From contig JAKGBX010000003.1 of assembly GCA_021555075.1 (NCBI GenBank), positions 124,001 to 188,000 on the forward strand: a stretch of DNA of 64,000 bases, read 5' to 3'. Below are positions 8,124 through 17,644 of the stretch, in pieces. The first letter of the stretch is position 1. Each line of letters opens with the position of its first letter. The notes under the pieces are model-generated. The model was given only the letters and a program-made list of their open reading frames with translations. It was not told the DNA's origin and made no database searches. A program made the position numbers and the translations under genes. This DNA comes from Rhodobacteraceae bacterium LMO-JJ12. GTDB taxonomy: Bacteria; Pseudomonadota; Alphaproteobacteria; Rhodobacterales; Rhodobacteraceae.

Positions 8124-9122
8124 TCAATAGCGCCGGTTCACGCGGCGCGTGGCGAGGGGGCGGTTTTTCTGCCGTTCGCGCAGGAAGACGAAGAGACCCG
8201 AGCCGACGATCAGCACGATCCCGGCGAACACCCATGGGCCGGGAAGTTCGGCCCAGATCAGCCAGCCCCAGAAGATCGCCAGCGGCAGGCCGACATATTC
8301 AAACGGGGCCACGGTGGCGGCGCTGGCCATGCGGTAGGCCTGGCTGAGGCAGTAGCCAATGATTGCGGCATTGAGCCCGAGACCGAGAAAGAGCCAGCGG
8401 TCAAAGCCTTGGGGCATGACCCATTCGCGGGCGAGGAAGATCAGGCTTGGGTTGTCGGTCATCGCGGCGTATTTGCCATCGCCCGCCACCAGCCAGACCA
8501 GAAGCGACACGAAGATGAACATCACCTGAATATAGACCGACATGGCCGAGGCGCGCGAGGTCACGCCGAGCTTGCGCGTGAGTACCTGATTGAGCGCATA
8601 GGTCAGGGCGGCAAGGATCGGCAAGGAGAAGATCCAGCGGCTCACACCGCCGGGGGCGGTGCTGGCCCAGGGCTGCATCATCAGGATGACGCCGCAAAAA
8701 CCGACCACCACGGCGCCCAGCCGCATTGGCCCGACCTTTTCACCAAGGATCGGGATCGAGAGCAGCGTGATCAACAGGGGCGCGACGAAGAAGAGCGCCG
8801 TGGCATCGGCCAGCGGGATCACGGCGAGGGCGGCGAAAAAGGTGAGGTTTGAAATCACGATGACCAAACCGCGCAAGGCGTGCAGGCCCGGTGTGCGGGT
8901 TTTCAGAATGTGCCAGCCGCCTTCGACCTGCACCAGCATGAGCGAGAACATGAGGCCGACCGAGGAGCGGATCAACACGATCTCGTGCAGCGGGTAGCCA
9001 CCCGAGAGCCGTTTGACCAACATGTCGTTGATCGAAATCGCCACCATGCCCGCGAGAATGAAGGCGATGCCGATGGCGGGGCGATTGATGGCGCTTGGGG
9101 CGGTCATGGTCGGGCTGGTCAT
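8124..9122 (-). CDS. DMT/EamA family membrane transporter
   Basis: A 332-residue protein with ten predicted membrane helices in two repeats of five, the EamA layout. It begins with FILAGMVAISINDMLVKRL and has the second repeat from IFSLPILAALTYALNQVL. Such proteins export or import small metabolites in the inner membrane. The substrate is unknown. The tail (FLRERQKNRPLATRRVNRRY) is basic and cytoplasmic. Confidence 0.85.
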   Translation of the reverse strand: MTSPTMTAPSAINRPAIGIAFILAGMVAISINDMLVKRLSGGYPLHEIVLIRSSVGLMFSLMLVQVEGGWHILKTRTPGLHALRGLVIVISNLTFFAALAVIPLADATALFFVAPLLITLLSIPILGEKVGPMRLGAVVVGFCGVILMMQPWASTAPGGVSRWIFSLPILAALTYALNQVLTRKLGVTSRASAMSVYIQVMFIFVSLLVWLVAGDGKYAAMTDNPSLIFLAREWVMPQGFDRWLFLGLGLNAAIIGYCLSQAYRMASAATVAPFEYVGLPLAIFWGWLIWAELPGPWVFAGIVLIVGSGLFVFLRERQKNRPLATRRVNRRY

Positions 9123-9286
9123 GGGATTCCTCTCGGCTTGTGCGCTAACATGGGGCGCGCGTGCGGTGATAGCGCGTTTGCGACATCATGGCGGTGGGCG
9201 GCGCTTTGCGACGTGGCGTCGTGGCTCTGCCCCTTGCGGCGCGGCGCAAAGCGACTAGGGTGCGCGGCGCGAACAAGGAGATTTCC

Positions 9287-10237
9287 ATGCCGGCGATCGT
9301 CGAAATCAGCGGGTTGAGCAAAACCTATGTTGGCGGGTTCACCGCATTGGAGCCGCTGGACCTGAACATCGAGGAGGGCGAGATTCTGGCCCTGCTCGGC
9401 CCCAACGGTGCGGGCAAGACGACCCTGATTTCAATGCTTTGCGGGCTGGTTTCGCCAAGTGGTGGACAGGCGCGCGTTGCCGGGTATGACATCATCACGC
9501 AGTATCGCGCTGCACGCCAGAAAATCGGGCTGGTGCCGCAGGAAATCCATCTGGAGCCGTTTCAGAAGGTTTGGGATTCGCTGCGCTTTACGCGCGGGTT
9601 GTTTGGTTTGAAGCGCGATGATGCGGGGCTGGAGCAGATTTTGCGCCGCCTTTCGCTGTGGGACAAGCGCGATGCGCGGATCACCGAACTGTCGGGCGGG
9701 ATGAAGCGGCGGGTGCTGATCGCCAAGGCGCTGAGCCATGACCCAAAGGTTCTGTTTCTGGATGAGCCGACCGCCGGGGTTGATGTCGAGCTGCGCCGCG
9801 ACATGTGGGAGATCGTGGCCGATCTGAAGCAGAGCGGCGTGACCATCATTCTGACCACGCATTACATTGAGGAAGCCGAGGCGATTGCGGACCGTGTAGG
9901 GGTCATCCACAAGGGGCGGTTGCTTTTGGTCGAGGAAAAGCAGGCTTTGATGGCACGCATGGGGCGCAAGGAGTTGCGCATTAGTCTGCGCGAACCGGCG
10001 GAGGCGGTGCCCGCGGAGCTGGCCGAATACGATCTGAAGCTGGCCGATGAGGGGCAGACGCTGATTTATGGCTATGACACCACGGCGCAGAGCACCGGCA
10101 TCACACGATTGCTGCAGCGGCTGGCCGAGGCCGGGTTACAGCTGGCTGATATCGAGACGCGGCAATCGAGCCTTGAGGAGATTTTTGTCGGACTGGTGGC
10201 GGATGAAGACCATAAGGCAGAAGGAGCGCAGGCATGA
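9287..10237 (+). CDS. ABC-2 type exporter, ATP-binding protein
   Basis: A 316-residue ATPase with Walker [10 protein letters not shown] near residue 43, the Q-loop ([10 protein letters not shown]), signature [15 protein letters not shown], Walker [14 protein letters not shown] and the switch His in TTHYIEEAE. The C-terminal 90 residues form the accessory region typical of DrrA/CcmA-type exporters. The start is the ATG at 9287, with AAGGAG seven bases upstream; a longer frame to 9188 is not supported. It overlaps the permease gene by 4 nt, forming a two-gene exporter operon. Confidence 0.92.
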   Translation: MPAIVEISGLSKTYVGGFTALEPLDLNIEEGEILALLGPNGAGKTTLISMLCGLVSPSGGQARVAGYDIITQYRAARQKIGLVPQEIHLEPFQKVWDSLRFTRGLFGLKRDDAGLEQILRRLSLWDKRDARITELSGGMKRRVLIAKALSHDPKVLFLDEPTAGVDVELRRDMWEIVADLKQSGVTIILTTHYIEEAEAIADRVGVIHKGRLLLVEEKQALMARMGRKELRISLREPAEAVPAELAEYDLKLADEGQTLIYGYDTTAQSTGITRLLQRLAEAGLQLADIETRQSSLEEIFVGLVADEDHKAEGAQA

Positions 10238-10995
10238 TCTGGCAAGGTGTTTGGGCCATATATGCCCATGAAATGAAGCGGTTCTTCCGCACATTCGTGC
10301 AAAGTCTGGTTTCGCCGGTCTTGTCGACATCGCTCTATTTCGTGGTGTTCGGCACGGCGATTGGAAGCCGTATTCAAGAGGTCGAGGGGGTTTCCTATGC
10401 GGCGTTCATCGTGCCGGGGCTGATCATGCTTTCGGTGATGACGCAGGGGCTTACGAATGCAAGCTTCGGGATATATTTCCCCAAGTTTACAGGCACGATC
10501 TTTGAGATCTTGTCGGCACCTGTGAGTTTTTGGGAGATCGTGCTGGGATATGTCGGGGCGGCGGCGAGCAAGGCGATGTTCATCGGAATGGTGATTTTGG
10601 CGACGGCGTGGTTCTTTGTCGATCTCAAGATCGCGCATCCGTTCGCAATGCTGGCTTTCATGATTCTGACCTGCACCAGCTTTGCGCTGTTCGGGTTCAT
10701 CATCGGGATATGGGCGAAGAATTTCGAGCAATTGCAGTTGATTCCGCTGTTGGTGGTGACGCCACTGGTGTTTCTGGGGGGTGCGTTCTATTCGATTTCG
10801 ATGCTGCCGCCGATCTGGCAGAATATCTCGTATTTCAACCCGGTGGTTTATTTGATCTCGGGCTTTCGCTGGGCGTTCTTTGAGACATCGGATGTGCCGG
10901 TGGGGGTGTCTCTGGCGGCGATTGCGGGGTTCACGATCTTGTGTCTCGCAATCATCGGGTGGATTTTCAAAACCGGTTTTCGGCTCAAGCCCTGA
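10234..10995 (+). CDS. ABC-2 type exporter, permease
   Basis: A 253-residue membrane protein with six hydrophobic segments and the ABC-2 signature near the C-terminal third ([23 protein letters not shown], then [15 protein letters not shown]). It pairs with the overlapping ATPase gene to form a full exporter in the inner membrane. Homologous pairs have been linked to drug, polysaccharide or lipid export; the substrate here is unknown. Confidence 0.9.
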   Translation: MIWQGVWAIYAHEMKRFFRTFVQSLVSPVLSTSLYFVVFGTAIGSRIQEVEGVSYAAFIVPGLIMLSVMTQGLTNASFGIYFPKFTGTIFEILSAPVSFWEIVLGYVGAAASKAMFIGMVILATAWFFVDLKIAHPFAMLAFMILTCTSFALFGFIIGIWAKNFEQLQLIPLLVVTPLVFLGGAFYSISMLPPIWQNISYFNPVVYLISGFRWAFFETSDVPVGVSLAAIAGFTILCLAIIGWIFKTGFRLKP

Positions 10996-11031
10996 AGGTG
11001 TGGCGTTGGGACATGCCAAGTGACTTTTATG

Positions 11032-11066
11032 CCTCCGGCGGGGATATTTTTCGCAAGATGAAGCGC
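11032..11066 (+). repeat. Intergenic repeat, copy 1 (CCTCCGGCGGG-TATTTT-GATGAAG)
   Basis: This lies 37 nt after the permease stop. It shows CCTCCGGCGGGG, then ATATTTTT, then GCAAGATGAAG. The same arrangement recurs at 16074, 30998 and 41955. The short GC stem followed by T residues would work as a terminator on the plus strand. Confidence 0.7.
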
Positions 11067-11110
11067 GTGAGCAGGGTGCCTGTCTTGTCTCTGGCGGGTG
11101 CGGTCTCTAG

Positions 11111-11914
11111 ATGGGTTTAATGAAAAGATACATCCCATTTATGAAAACGCCGCCACGCGTCGCGGTGATCCGCCTGCAGGGCGCTATCGGAACCGGGCGC
11201 ATGCCGCTCAATGATGAGGCGCTGGCGCCGGTGATCGAGCGGGCGTTTCGCCGAGGCAAGCCCAAGGCGGTCGCGCTGTTGATCAATTCGCCCGGTGGTA
11301 GCCCGGTTCAGAGCGACAGGATTGCTGCGCGCATTCGTCGGCTGGCCGATGAAAAGAAGCTTCCGGTGCATGCGTTCGTTGAGGATGTGGCGGCGTCGGG
11401 CGGGTATTGGCTGGCCTGTGCGGCGGACGATATATATGCCAATGCGGCGTCGATCGTGGGCTCGATCGGGGTGATCTCGGGCGGGTTTGGTGCGCATGAG
11501 TTTATTGCCAAACACGGGATTGAGCGGCGCATCTATACCGCCGGAAAATCGAAATCTCAGCTGGATATGTTTCAGCCGGAAAAGCCTGCGGATGTGAAAC
11601 GGTTGAAGGGCATTCTTGATGATATGCACCAAGTGTTCATCGACCATGTGACGCGCGGACGGGGCGACAGGCTGGCCGATGATCCGTCTATTTTCACCGG
11701 CGAGTTCTGGCTGGCGGGGCGGGCGCAGGAATTGGGCGTGATCGACGGGATTGCGCAGATGGAAAGCAAGCTGAAAGAGCTTTATGGTGAGGATGTGAAG
11801 TTGCTCAACTATGGGCGCAAGCGGCCTTTCATGCAGCGATTTGGTGCAGAGATGGCGGGCGATGCGATGGCCGCTTTGGAAGAACGGGCGCAATTTGCCC
11901 GGTTTGGGCTGTAG
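11111..11914 (+). CDS. S49 family serine peptidase (SppA/SohB-like)
   Basis: A 267-residue peptidase with the Clp/crotonase-like fold of family S49. It has the oxyanion-hole segment LLINSPGGSPVQSDRI, the nucleophile Ser in DVAASGGYWLACAADDIYA, and the general base Lys in IYTAGKSKSQLD. It degrades signal peptides or membrane protein fragments. No clear N-terminal membrane anchor is present, unlike long SppA. ATGs at 11111, 11120 and 11141 are all possible, and none has a strong ribosome site. It is followed within 3 nt by a small zinc-ribbon-like gene and then the antiporter gene, so it probably starts an operon. Confidence 0.88.
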   Translation: MGLMKRYIPFMKTPPRVAVIRLQGAIGTGRMPLNDEALAPVIERAFRRGKPKAVALLINSPGGSPVQSDRIAARIRRLADEKKLPVHAFVEDVAASGGYWLACAADDIYANAASIVGSIGVISGGFGAHEFIAKHGIERRIYTAGKSKSQLDMFQPEKPADVKRLKGILDDMHQVFIDHVTRGRGDRLADDPSIFTGEFWLAGRAQELGVIDGIAQMESKLKELYGEDVKLLNYGRKRPFMQRFGAEMAGDAMAALEERAQFARFGL

Positions 11915-11917
11915 GCG

Positions 11918-12079
11918 ATGATTGCCAAGATTGTTGTTCTCTTTTTGGTGTTCATCGGCGTGATGGGCATGTTTGGAAAAATGAGAATGCCCGGCGCCAA
12001 GCGGCTGGATTCACGCCGTTGCCAGAAATGCGGCAAGTTTCGTCTTGGGCGTGGCCCATGTGATTGCAGCAGGGGATAA
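11918..12079 (+). CDS. Small membrane protein with a Cys-rich zinc-ribbon-like tail
   Basis: A 53-residue protein with an N-terminal hydrophobic helix (AKIVVLFLVFIGVMGMFG), a basic linker, and a C-terminal CQKCGKF...GPCDCSRG segment. The four cysteines in two pairs could bind one zinc ion. It begins 3 nt after the peptidase stop and ends 6 nt before the antiporter start, and the coding frame fills the gap exactly. That spacing and the clean Cys pattern argue that it is a real gene. Function is unknown. Confidence 0.7.
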   Translation: MIAKIVVLFLVFIGVMGMFGKMRMPGAKRLDSRRCQKCGKFRLGRGPCDCSRG

Positions 12080-12085
12080 GCCGCG

Positions 12086-13048
12086 ATGAGTTGGGTCTAT
12101 GCCTCCTTGGGTCTTGTGATCCTGCTTCTGGCGGGTGACAGCCTTGTGCGCGGAGCGGTGAATCTGAGCTTGCGGGTCGGGATTCCGGCGCTGATCGTGT
12201 CGTTGACCATCGTTGCGTTCGGGACATCTGCGCCGGAACTGCTGATTTCGATCAGCGCGGTACGTGAGGGTGTGCCGGGGATCGCAATGGGCAACGTCGT
12301 GGGCTCAAACACTGCCAATATCTTGCTGGTGCTGGGGATTCCGGCGCTGATGGCGACGATGCACACTTCGCAATGTGCCACCCGCAAGAGCTATCTTTTC
12401 ATGATTGGTGCTTCGGTGCTTTTCATCGCGCTGGCCTTTCGTGGGGTGTTTGACTGGAAATCCGGCATCATTTTGCTGGCTATGCTGGCCTATGTGCTGA
12501 TCGACCAGTTTCTCGCTGCTCAACGCCATCGCCGCGAGATGGCGGGGCTGGCTCTGTTGAAGGCCGAGGACGACGAAGAGGTCGAGGGCGCCGACCCGGA
12601 CATGCCCTGGTGGAAGATCATCGTCTTTCTTGTGTTGGGGCTGATCGGGCTGCCGTTGGGTGCGGATCTTCTGGTTGACAGTTCAACGCATATTGCGCGG
12701 ATGTTTGGTATCTCGGAAGTTGTGATCGGGCTGACCCTGGTGGCGGTTGGGACATCTCTGCCCGAGCTTGCGACCACCGTGATGGCGGCGCTGCGCAATC
12801 AGGCCGATGTGGCACTGGGCAATGTGATCGGCTCGAACATGTTCAACCTGTTGGCGATTATCGGCATTACCACGTTTATCGGGCCGGTGCCGGTGGACCC
12901 GGAATTCTTGCGGTTTGATCTTTGGGTGATGCTGCTGGCGTCGGTTCTGTTGATCCCGTTTGTCTTCTTCAAGCGAGACATAAACCGGCTCTGGGGTGTC
13001 GTTCTGACGGCGCTCTATGTGGTTTACCTTGCGTTGGTGCTGATATGA
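12086..13048 (+). CDS. Calcium/sodium antiporter (CaCA, YrbG-like)
   Basis: A 320-residue membrane protein with two alpha-repeats typical of the CaCA superfamily: VAFGTSAPELLISISAV with MGNVVGSNTANILLVLG, and VAVGTSLPELATTVMAAL with LGNVIGSNMFNLLAIIG. About ten hydrophobic segments are split by an acidic cytoplasmic loop (KAEDDEEVEGADPD). It exchanges calcium for sodium or protons across the inner membrane. Its stop overlaps the SDR gene start by 4 nt. Confidence 0.92.
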   Translation: MSWVYASLGLVILLLAGDSLVRGAVNLSLRVGIPALIVSLTIVAFGTSAPELLISISAVREGVPGIAMGNVVGSNTANILLVLGIPALMATMHTSQCATRKSYLFMIGASVLFIALAFRGVFDWKSGIILLAMLAYVLIDQFLAAQRHRREMAGLALLKAEDDEEVEGADPDMPWWKIIVFLVLGLIGLPLGADLLVDSSTHIARMFGISEVVIGLTLVAVGTSLPELATTVMAALRNQADVALGNVIGSNMFNLLAIIGITTFIGPVPVDPEFLRFDLWVMLLASVLLIPFVFFKRDINRLWGVVLTALYVVYLALVLI

Positions 13049-13830
13049 GCGGGGGTGCGGCGCTGATTACTGGCGGGGCCGATCGGCTGGGCGCGGTGAT
13101 GGCGCGGTATCTGGCGGCGCGGGGTATGGATGTGGCCGTGCACTACCATTCCAGCGCGGCGAAGGCCGAAGCGCTGGTGGAGGAGCTTGGCGAGACCGGT
13201 GTGCGGGCTGTGGCGCTCGGGGCGGATCTGCTGGAGGAGCGGCAGGTCGAGACGCTTGTGGCGCGGGCGCGCGAGGGTTTGGGGCGCAGGCTAAGTCTGT
13301 TGGTCAACAATGCGTCGATCTTTGAGTATGATACGATTGAGAGTGGCACGCGCGAGAGTTGGGACCGGCATATCGAGTCGAATCTGCGCGCGCCATTCGT
13401 ACTGACCCAAGCGTTTGCCGCGCAGGCGGAGGCGGCAGAGACCGACGCCAACGGCGAACCGCGCGCACGGGCATTGGTGGTGAACATGGTGGATCAGCGG
13501 GTGCGCAAGCTAACGCCTGAATTTGCCTCTTACACGATTGCCAAGATGGGGCTTTGGGCGTTGACGCAGACCGCCGCGCAAGGGCTTGCTCCGGACGTGA
13601 GGGTGAATGCGATCGGCCCCGGCCCGACGATGGTCGGCGCGCGACAGAGCCCGGAGCATTTTGCAAGACAGCGGGCGAACACTGTGCTGAAACGCGGCTC
13701 GAACCCGGAGGATATTTCTGCGGCGCTGGGGTATCTTCTGGATGCGCCGGGGGTCACGGGACAGCTGCTTTGTGTCGATGGCGGCCAGCATCTGGGATGG
13801 AAGACGCCGGACATTCTGGGGCCAGAGTAG
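13045..13830 (+). CDS. SDR family oxidoreductase (pteridine reductase/FolM-like)
   Basis: A 261-residue short-chain dehydrogenase. It has the cofactor motif ITGGADRLGAVMARYLA, NNAS at the central motif and the catalytic YTIAK. The C-terminal VTGQLLCVDGGQHLGW is typical of SDRs. GGADRLG followed by an HYHSS loop resembles pteridine reductases and FolM, which prefer NADPH. The catalytic Ser position is replaced by an MVDQR segment, as in that subgroup. The ATG at 13045 overlaps the antiporter stop by 4 nt; a longer frame from 12922 only overlaps the antiporter gene. Confidence 0.85.
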   Translation: MSGGAALITGGADRLGAVMARYLAARGMDVAVHYHSSAAKAEALVEELGETGVRAVALGADLLEERQVETLVARAREGLGRRLSLLVNNASIFEYDTIESGTRESWDRHIESNLRAPFVLTQAFAAQAEAAETDANGEPRARALVVNMVDQRVRKLTPEFASYTIAKMGLWALTQTAAQGLAPDVRVNAIGPGPTMVGARQSPEHFARQRANTVLKRGSNPEDISAALGYLLDAPGVTGQLLCVDGGQHLGWKTPDILGPE

Positions 13831-14139
13831 TCAGCATTTCGGGGGTGACAATGGTGCACCTGAAAAAGTTTTGCACTGGGTCGCAACACGTTACAGAAGT
13901 GTTTCAAAAATACTAATGTTTTCAAGGCATTGCCGCGGACGCTAGAAAGAATGTAACAATTATAAGGACTTAGGGAACTGCCTAAAAAATAGGCAAATCG
14001 ACGAAGCCAGCCAAAATCAAGGAAGAATCCGAATTCGGTGGAAGATACACCCAGGTTTATCCACAAGATCGGTGGATGCCTTTCATCTTGCCCCGAGCGC
14101 GGTAACATTGCAGCGAGCGACGAGAATCAGACCCGGTGA
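13831..14139. other. 309-nt intergenic region before uvrC, with a small hairpin
   Basis: I see no gene here. The stretch is visibly richer in A/T than its surroundings. A perfect 6-bp stem (TGCCTA/TAGGCA, loop AAAAA) lies at 13979-13995. A GGAAC at 13974 has no CGTT at the right distance, so it is not an EcfG promoter. The uvrC promoter is probably in here. Confidence 0.5.
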
Positions 14140-16017
14140 ATGATGGCGCAGGATGCAGACGATAAGGTGACCCAAGGGAAGCTTGGCCACGAGGTGATCG
14201 CGGGCTATCTCAAGACGCTTGACGCGTCGCCCGGGGTTTACCGGATGCTGGATGCGAAGAACGCGGTTCTTTATGTTGGCAAGGCGCGCAACCTGCGCGC
14301 GCGGGTTTCAAACTATGCCAGGCCCACGGGACATTCGGGGCGGATTGCCCGGATGATCCGCGAAACCGCTTCGATGATGTTTCTGACCACGCGGACGGAA
14401 ACCGAGGCGCTTTTGCTGGAGCAGAACCTGATCAAGCAGTTGAAGCCGCGCTATAATGTGTTGTTGCGCGACGACAAGAGCTTTCCAAATATCCTGGTCA
14501 CGGATCACGCGTTTCCGATGATCAAGAAACATCGCGGCGCCAAGAAGGAGAAGGGCAGCTATTACGGCCCCTTTGCCAGCGCGGGTGCGGTCAACCGGGC
14601 GTTGGCCCAGCTTCAGCGGGTGTTCTTGCTGCGAAACTGTTCGGACGCGATGTTTGAGAGCCGCACCCGTCCTTGCCTGCAATATCAGATCAAGCGTTGC
14701 ACGGCGCCCTGTGTGGGCAAGATTTCCGAGGCCGAATACGGCGAGTCGGTGCGCGATGCCGAGCGGTATCTGTCGGGGCGCTCGACTGAGATACAGGCGA
14801 AACTGGCGCAGGATATGGCACGGGCGTCTGAGGCGTTGGAATTCGAAAAAGCCGCCGCGCTGCGCGACCGGATCAAGGCATTGACCCAAGTGCAGACGGC
14901 GCAAGGCATTAACCCGCGCAACACGGCCGAGGCGGATGTGATCGCGCTGCATCTGGAAAAGGGGCAAGCCTGTGTGCAGGTGTTCTTTATCCGGGCCAAT
15001 CAGAATTGGGGCAATCGCGATTTCTATCCGCGTGTGGGCGAAGGGATCGAAGCGGCGGAAGTTCTGGAGGCGTTTATCGGCCAGTTTTACGATGGCAAGG
15101 AGCCGCCCAGGCTTTTGTTGTTGTCGAACCCGATCGACAACGCCGACCTGATGGCGGACGCATTGAGCCAGAAGGCAGGGCGCAAGGTCGAATTGATGGT
15201 GCCGCAGCGGGGTGAGAAGGCCGAGTTGGTGGAATCGGCAGCGCGCAATGCACGTGAGAGCCTGGCGCGCAAGATGGCCGAGACGGCAACGCAGGCAAAG
15301 CTGCTCAGAGGGGTGGCAGACGCGTTTGGGCTGGATGCGGCGCCGCGGCGGATCGAGGTTTACGACAACAGCCACATTCAGGGCGCGCATGCGGTTGGCG
15401 CGATGATCGTGGCGGGGCCGGAAGGGTTTGCCAAGAACCAGTATCGCAAGTTCAACATTCGCGGCGATGACCTGACGCCGGGTGATGATTTCGGGATGAT
15501 GAAAGAGGTCTTGAAGCGCCGGTTCAAGCGGTTGTTGAAGGAAGATCCGAACCGTGAGGAGGGGCATTGGCCCGATCTGTTGCTGATTGACGGCGGCGCG
15601 GGGCAGGTTTCGGCAGTGCGCGCGATCATGGATGAGATGGGGGTTACGGATATTGCCATGGTGGGCGTGGCCAAGGGGGTGGACCGCGACGCGGGCAAGG
15701 AGGAGTTCCATCGCTCGGGGCAGCGCCCGTTTGCGTTGAGACACAATGACCCGGTGCTCTATTTCATTCAGCGATTGCGCGACGAGGCGCATCGCTTTGC
15801 AATCGGGACACACCGCGCCAAGCGCGCGAAAGCGGTGGGGGCGACGCCGCTTGATGATGTGCCGGGTGTCGGGGCGACGCGCAAGCGCGCGCTGCTGGCG
15901 CACTTTGGCAGTGCAAAAGCGGTGGGACGCGCGGCGTTGGCGGACTTGAAGGCGGTTGAAGGGATTTCCGGGGCTTTGGCCGAGACGATTTACGACTTTT
16001 TCCATGAGAACGGATAA
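14140..16017 (+). CDS. uvrC: UvrABC excinuclease subunit C
   Basis: A 625-residue protein with the full UvrC layout. The GIY-YIG nuclease is at about residues 27-105 ([21 protein letters not shown]). The UVR motif lies near residue 230 ([17 protein letters not shown]). The second RNase H-like nuclease domain includes [20 protein letters not shown], and a helix-hairpin-helix pair closes the C-terminus ([35 protein letters not shown]). It makes both incisions in nucleotide excision repair. The start at ATG 14140 could also be the ATG three bases later. Length is normal. Confidence 0.96.
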   Translation: MMAQDADDKVTQGKLGHEVIAGYLKTLDASPGVYRMLDAKNAVLYVGKARNLRARVSNYARPTGHSGRIARMIRETASMMFLTTRTETEALLLEQNLIKQLKPRYNVLLRDDKSFPNILVTDHAFPMIKKHRGAKKEKGSYYGPFASAGAVNRALAQLQRVFLLRNCSDAMFESRTRPCLQYQIKRCTAPCVGKISEAEYGESVRDAERYLSGRSTEIQAKLAQDMARASEALEFEKAAALRDRIKALTQVQTAQGINPRNTAEADVIALHLEKGQACVQVFFIRANQNWGNRDFYPRVGEGIEAAEVLEAFIGQFYDGKEPPRLLLLSNPIDNADLMADALSQKAGRKVELMVPQRGEKAELVESAARNARESLARKMAETATQAKLLRGVADAFGLDAAPRRIEVYDNSHIQGAHAVGAMIVAGPEGFAKNQYRKFNIRGDDLTPGDDFGMMKEVLKRRFKRLLKEDPNREEGHWPDLLLIDGGAGQVSAVRAIMDEMGVTDIAMVGVAKGVDRDAGKEEFHRSGQRPFALRHNDPVLYFIQRLRDEAHRFAIGTHRAKRAKAVGATPLDDVPGVGATRKRALLAHFGSAKAVGRAALADLKAVEGISGALAETIYDFFHENG

Positions 16018-16073
16018 CTTGAGGCTGGGGATTCTGGTGATGAGTGATGTTGGCGTGCGCGGCGGGGTAGCGA

Positions 16074-16107
16074 GCCTCCGGCGGGAGTATTTTGAGAAAG
16101 ATGAAGC
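16074..16107 (+). repeat. Intergenic repeat, copy 2
   Basis: This lies 56 nt after uvrC. It reads GCCTCCGGCGGGAG, then TATTTT, then AAAGATGAAGC. Here CTCC and GGAG can pair around GGCG, directly followed by TATTTT, which is the best terminator-like version of the four copies. Confidence 0.7.
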
Positions 16108-16193
16108 GCAAGGGCGCGTTGATTCCCGGCCGGGTGTGGCATTGCGCAGCAACCTTCTTTCCCGCACGTTCAAAGCAGGTTAGATATTGCGGT

Positions 16194-16865
16194 ATGAGAT
16201 GGACGATCCCCAATATCCTGACCGCTCTGCGGCTTCTGGCGGCGCCGATGGTACCGGTGATGTTTTTGTATTTTACCCGGCCCTATGCGGATTGGTTTGC
16301 GCTTTTGCTGTTCGTGAGCGCGTCGGTCACCGATTGGTTTGATGGGTATCTCGCGCGGGCGTGGAAGCAGGAGACCAAGCTGGGAACGATGCTTGATCCG
16401 ATTGCGGACAAGGTGATGGTTCTGATCGCGCTTCTGGTGATCTGTGGCTATTCCAACACCGCCTGGACGCCTTGGCTTGTGCTGCCCGCGACGATCATCA
16501 TTTTTCGCGAAGTGTTCGTTTCGGGTTTGCGCGAATTCCTTGGGGATACGGCGGGAACATTGAAGGTCACCAATCTGGCCAAGTGGAAGACGACATTGCA
16601 GATGGTGGCAATTGCGGTGCTATTTGCCCATGGCATGTTCGAACACTATTATGGAATGTCGACGTTTGGCATGGATGATTTGACGCTTGATGCGGTTCTG
16701 AGCGGCGTTGAAGAGGATGTGCTGGGGTTGCGCTGGAAGCTTTCTGCCTGGATCTGGTCGGGCAACCTGGGCGTGGTGTTGCTTTGGTTTGCGGCGTTGC
16801 TGACGCTGGTGAGCGGGTTTGATTACCTGCGCAAGGCGGCACCTTATCTCAAGGAGGATGGGTGA
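16194..16865 (+). CDS. pgsA: CDP-diacylglycerol-glycerol-3-phosphate 3-phosphatidyltransferase
   Basis: A 223-residue membrane enzyme of phosphatidylglycerol synthesis. The CDP-alcohol phosphotransferase signature is complete (DWFDGYLARAW, then GTMLDPIADK). It starts MRWTIPNILTALRL, typical of PgsA. It is slightly longer than usual because of an insert around residues 150-185 between the fourth and last membrane helices. The ATG at 16194 is used; an upstream in-frame extension would run through repeat copy 2. It overlaps moaD by one base. Confidence 0.93.
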   Translation: MRWTIPNILTALRLLAAPMVPVMFLYFTRPYADWFALLLFVSASVTDWFDGYLARAWKQETKLGTMLDPIADKVMVLIALLVICGYSNTAWTPWLVLPATIIIFREVFVSGLREFLGDTAGTLKVTNLAKWKTTLQMVAIAVLFAHGMFEHYYGMSTFGMDDLTLDAVLSGVEEDVLGLRWKLSAWIWSGNLGVVLLWFAALLTLVSGFDYLRKAAPYLKEDG

Positions 16866-17110
16866 TGGAGGTGCTCTATTTCGCTTGGGTGCGTGAGCGT
16901 ATCGGCGTGCCGCGCGAGACGGTGAAAACCGGAGCGGCGACAGTGGCCGAATTGATTGACGAGTTACGCGGGCGCGAGGCGCGTTACGAGGCAGCATTTG
17001 CCGATCTGGGGGCGTTGCGCGTGGCGCTGGATCAGGAATTGGCGGATTTCAACGCACCGCTGGAAGGCGTGCGCGAAGTGGCGTTTTTTCCGCCGATGAC
17101 GGGGGGCTGA
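16865..17110 (+). CDS. moaD: Molybdopterin synthase small subunit MoaD
   Basis: An 81-residue beta-grasp protein ending in the required Gly-Gly (PPMTGG), which carries the thiocarboxylate used for molybdopterin synthesis. The ATG at 16865 overlaps the pgsA stop (TGATG), with AAGGAGG upstream inside pgsA. A GTG three bases earlier is possible. moaE follows 1 nt after the stop, so both subunits are made together. Confidence 0.93.
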   Translation: MEVLYFAWVRERIGVPRETVKTGAATVAELIDELRGREARYEAAFADLGALRVALDQELADFNAPLEGVREVAFFPPMTGG

Positions 17111-17111
17111 G

Positions 17112-17558
17112 GTGGTGGACATTCGGGTGCAAGAGGCACCGTTTGATTTCGGGGCCGAGGCCGAAGGATTTGCCCAGGGCCACACGGAATCGGGCGCGGT
17201 TGTGACCTTTACCGGGATCGTGCGCGATCTGGTGGGCGGGGGGTTGGACCGGATGGAAATTGAACATTATCCGGGAATGACCGAAGGTGCGCTGATGGCG
17301 CAGGCTCAGGAGGCCAAGGCACGTTTTGGGTTGGGCGATGTTCTGGTGATTCATCGCTATGGTGTGCTGCGCCCTGGCGAGATGATCATGATGGTGGCCA
17401 CGGCTGCGCGGCATCGCGGCGATGCGTTTCACGCAGCAGAATTTCTGATGGATTACCTGAAATCCCGCGCTCCGTTCTGGAAGAAGGAATTCACCGCCGA
17501 AGGCGGCGAATGGGTGGCGGCAAAGGACGAGGACGAGGATGCGTTGGCGCGTTGGTAG
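17112..17558 (+). CDS. moaE: Molybdopterin synthase catalytic subunit MoaE
   Basis: A 148-residue protein with MoaE hallmarks: GAVVTFTGIVRD, LEIEHYPGM-type segment (MEIEHYPGM), VLVIHRYGVLRPGE, and the C-terminal KSRAPFWKKEF containing the active-site lysines. It joins MoaD to convert precursor Z to molybdopterin. The start is the GTG at 17112; a second GTG follows at once. moaB is found about 15 kb downstream. Confidence 0.94.
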   Translation: MVDIRVQEAPFDFGAEAEGFAQGHTESGAVVTFTGIVRDLVGGGLDRMEIEHYPGMTEGALMAQAQEAKARFGLGDVLVIHRYGVLRPGEMIMMVATAARHRGDAFHAAEFLMDYLKSRAPFWKKEFTAEGGEWVAAKDEDEDALARW

Positions 17559-17644
17559 TGGCGTGCGGTCTTGACGCCAAGGCAGGCTTGCGCGGGGACA
17601 GCGCAGACGGCAGTTGGTTTCGCGAACCTCTGGGAGAGTGCGAG

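Noticed and set aside
13974-13998. EcfG promoter upstream of uvrC
   Set aside because: GGAAC is present, but no CGTT occurs 16-18 nt downstream.
14308-16173. A 621-residue minus-strand frame opposite uvrC
   Set aside because: It is Arg/His-rich and antisense to a full-length uvrC with all motifs.
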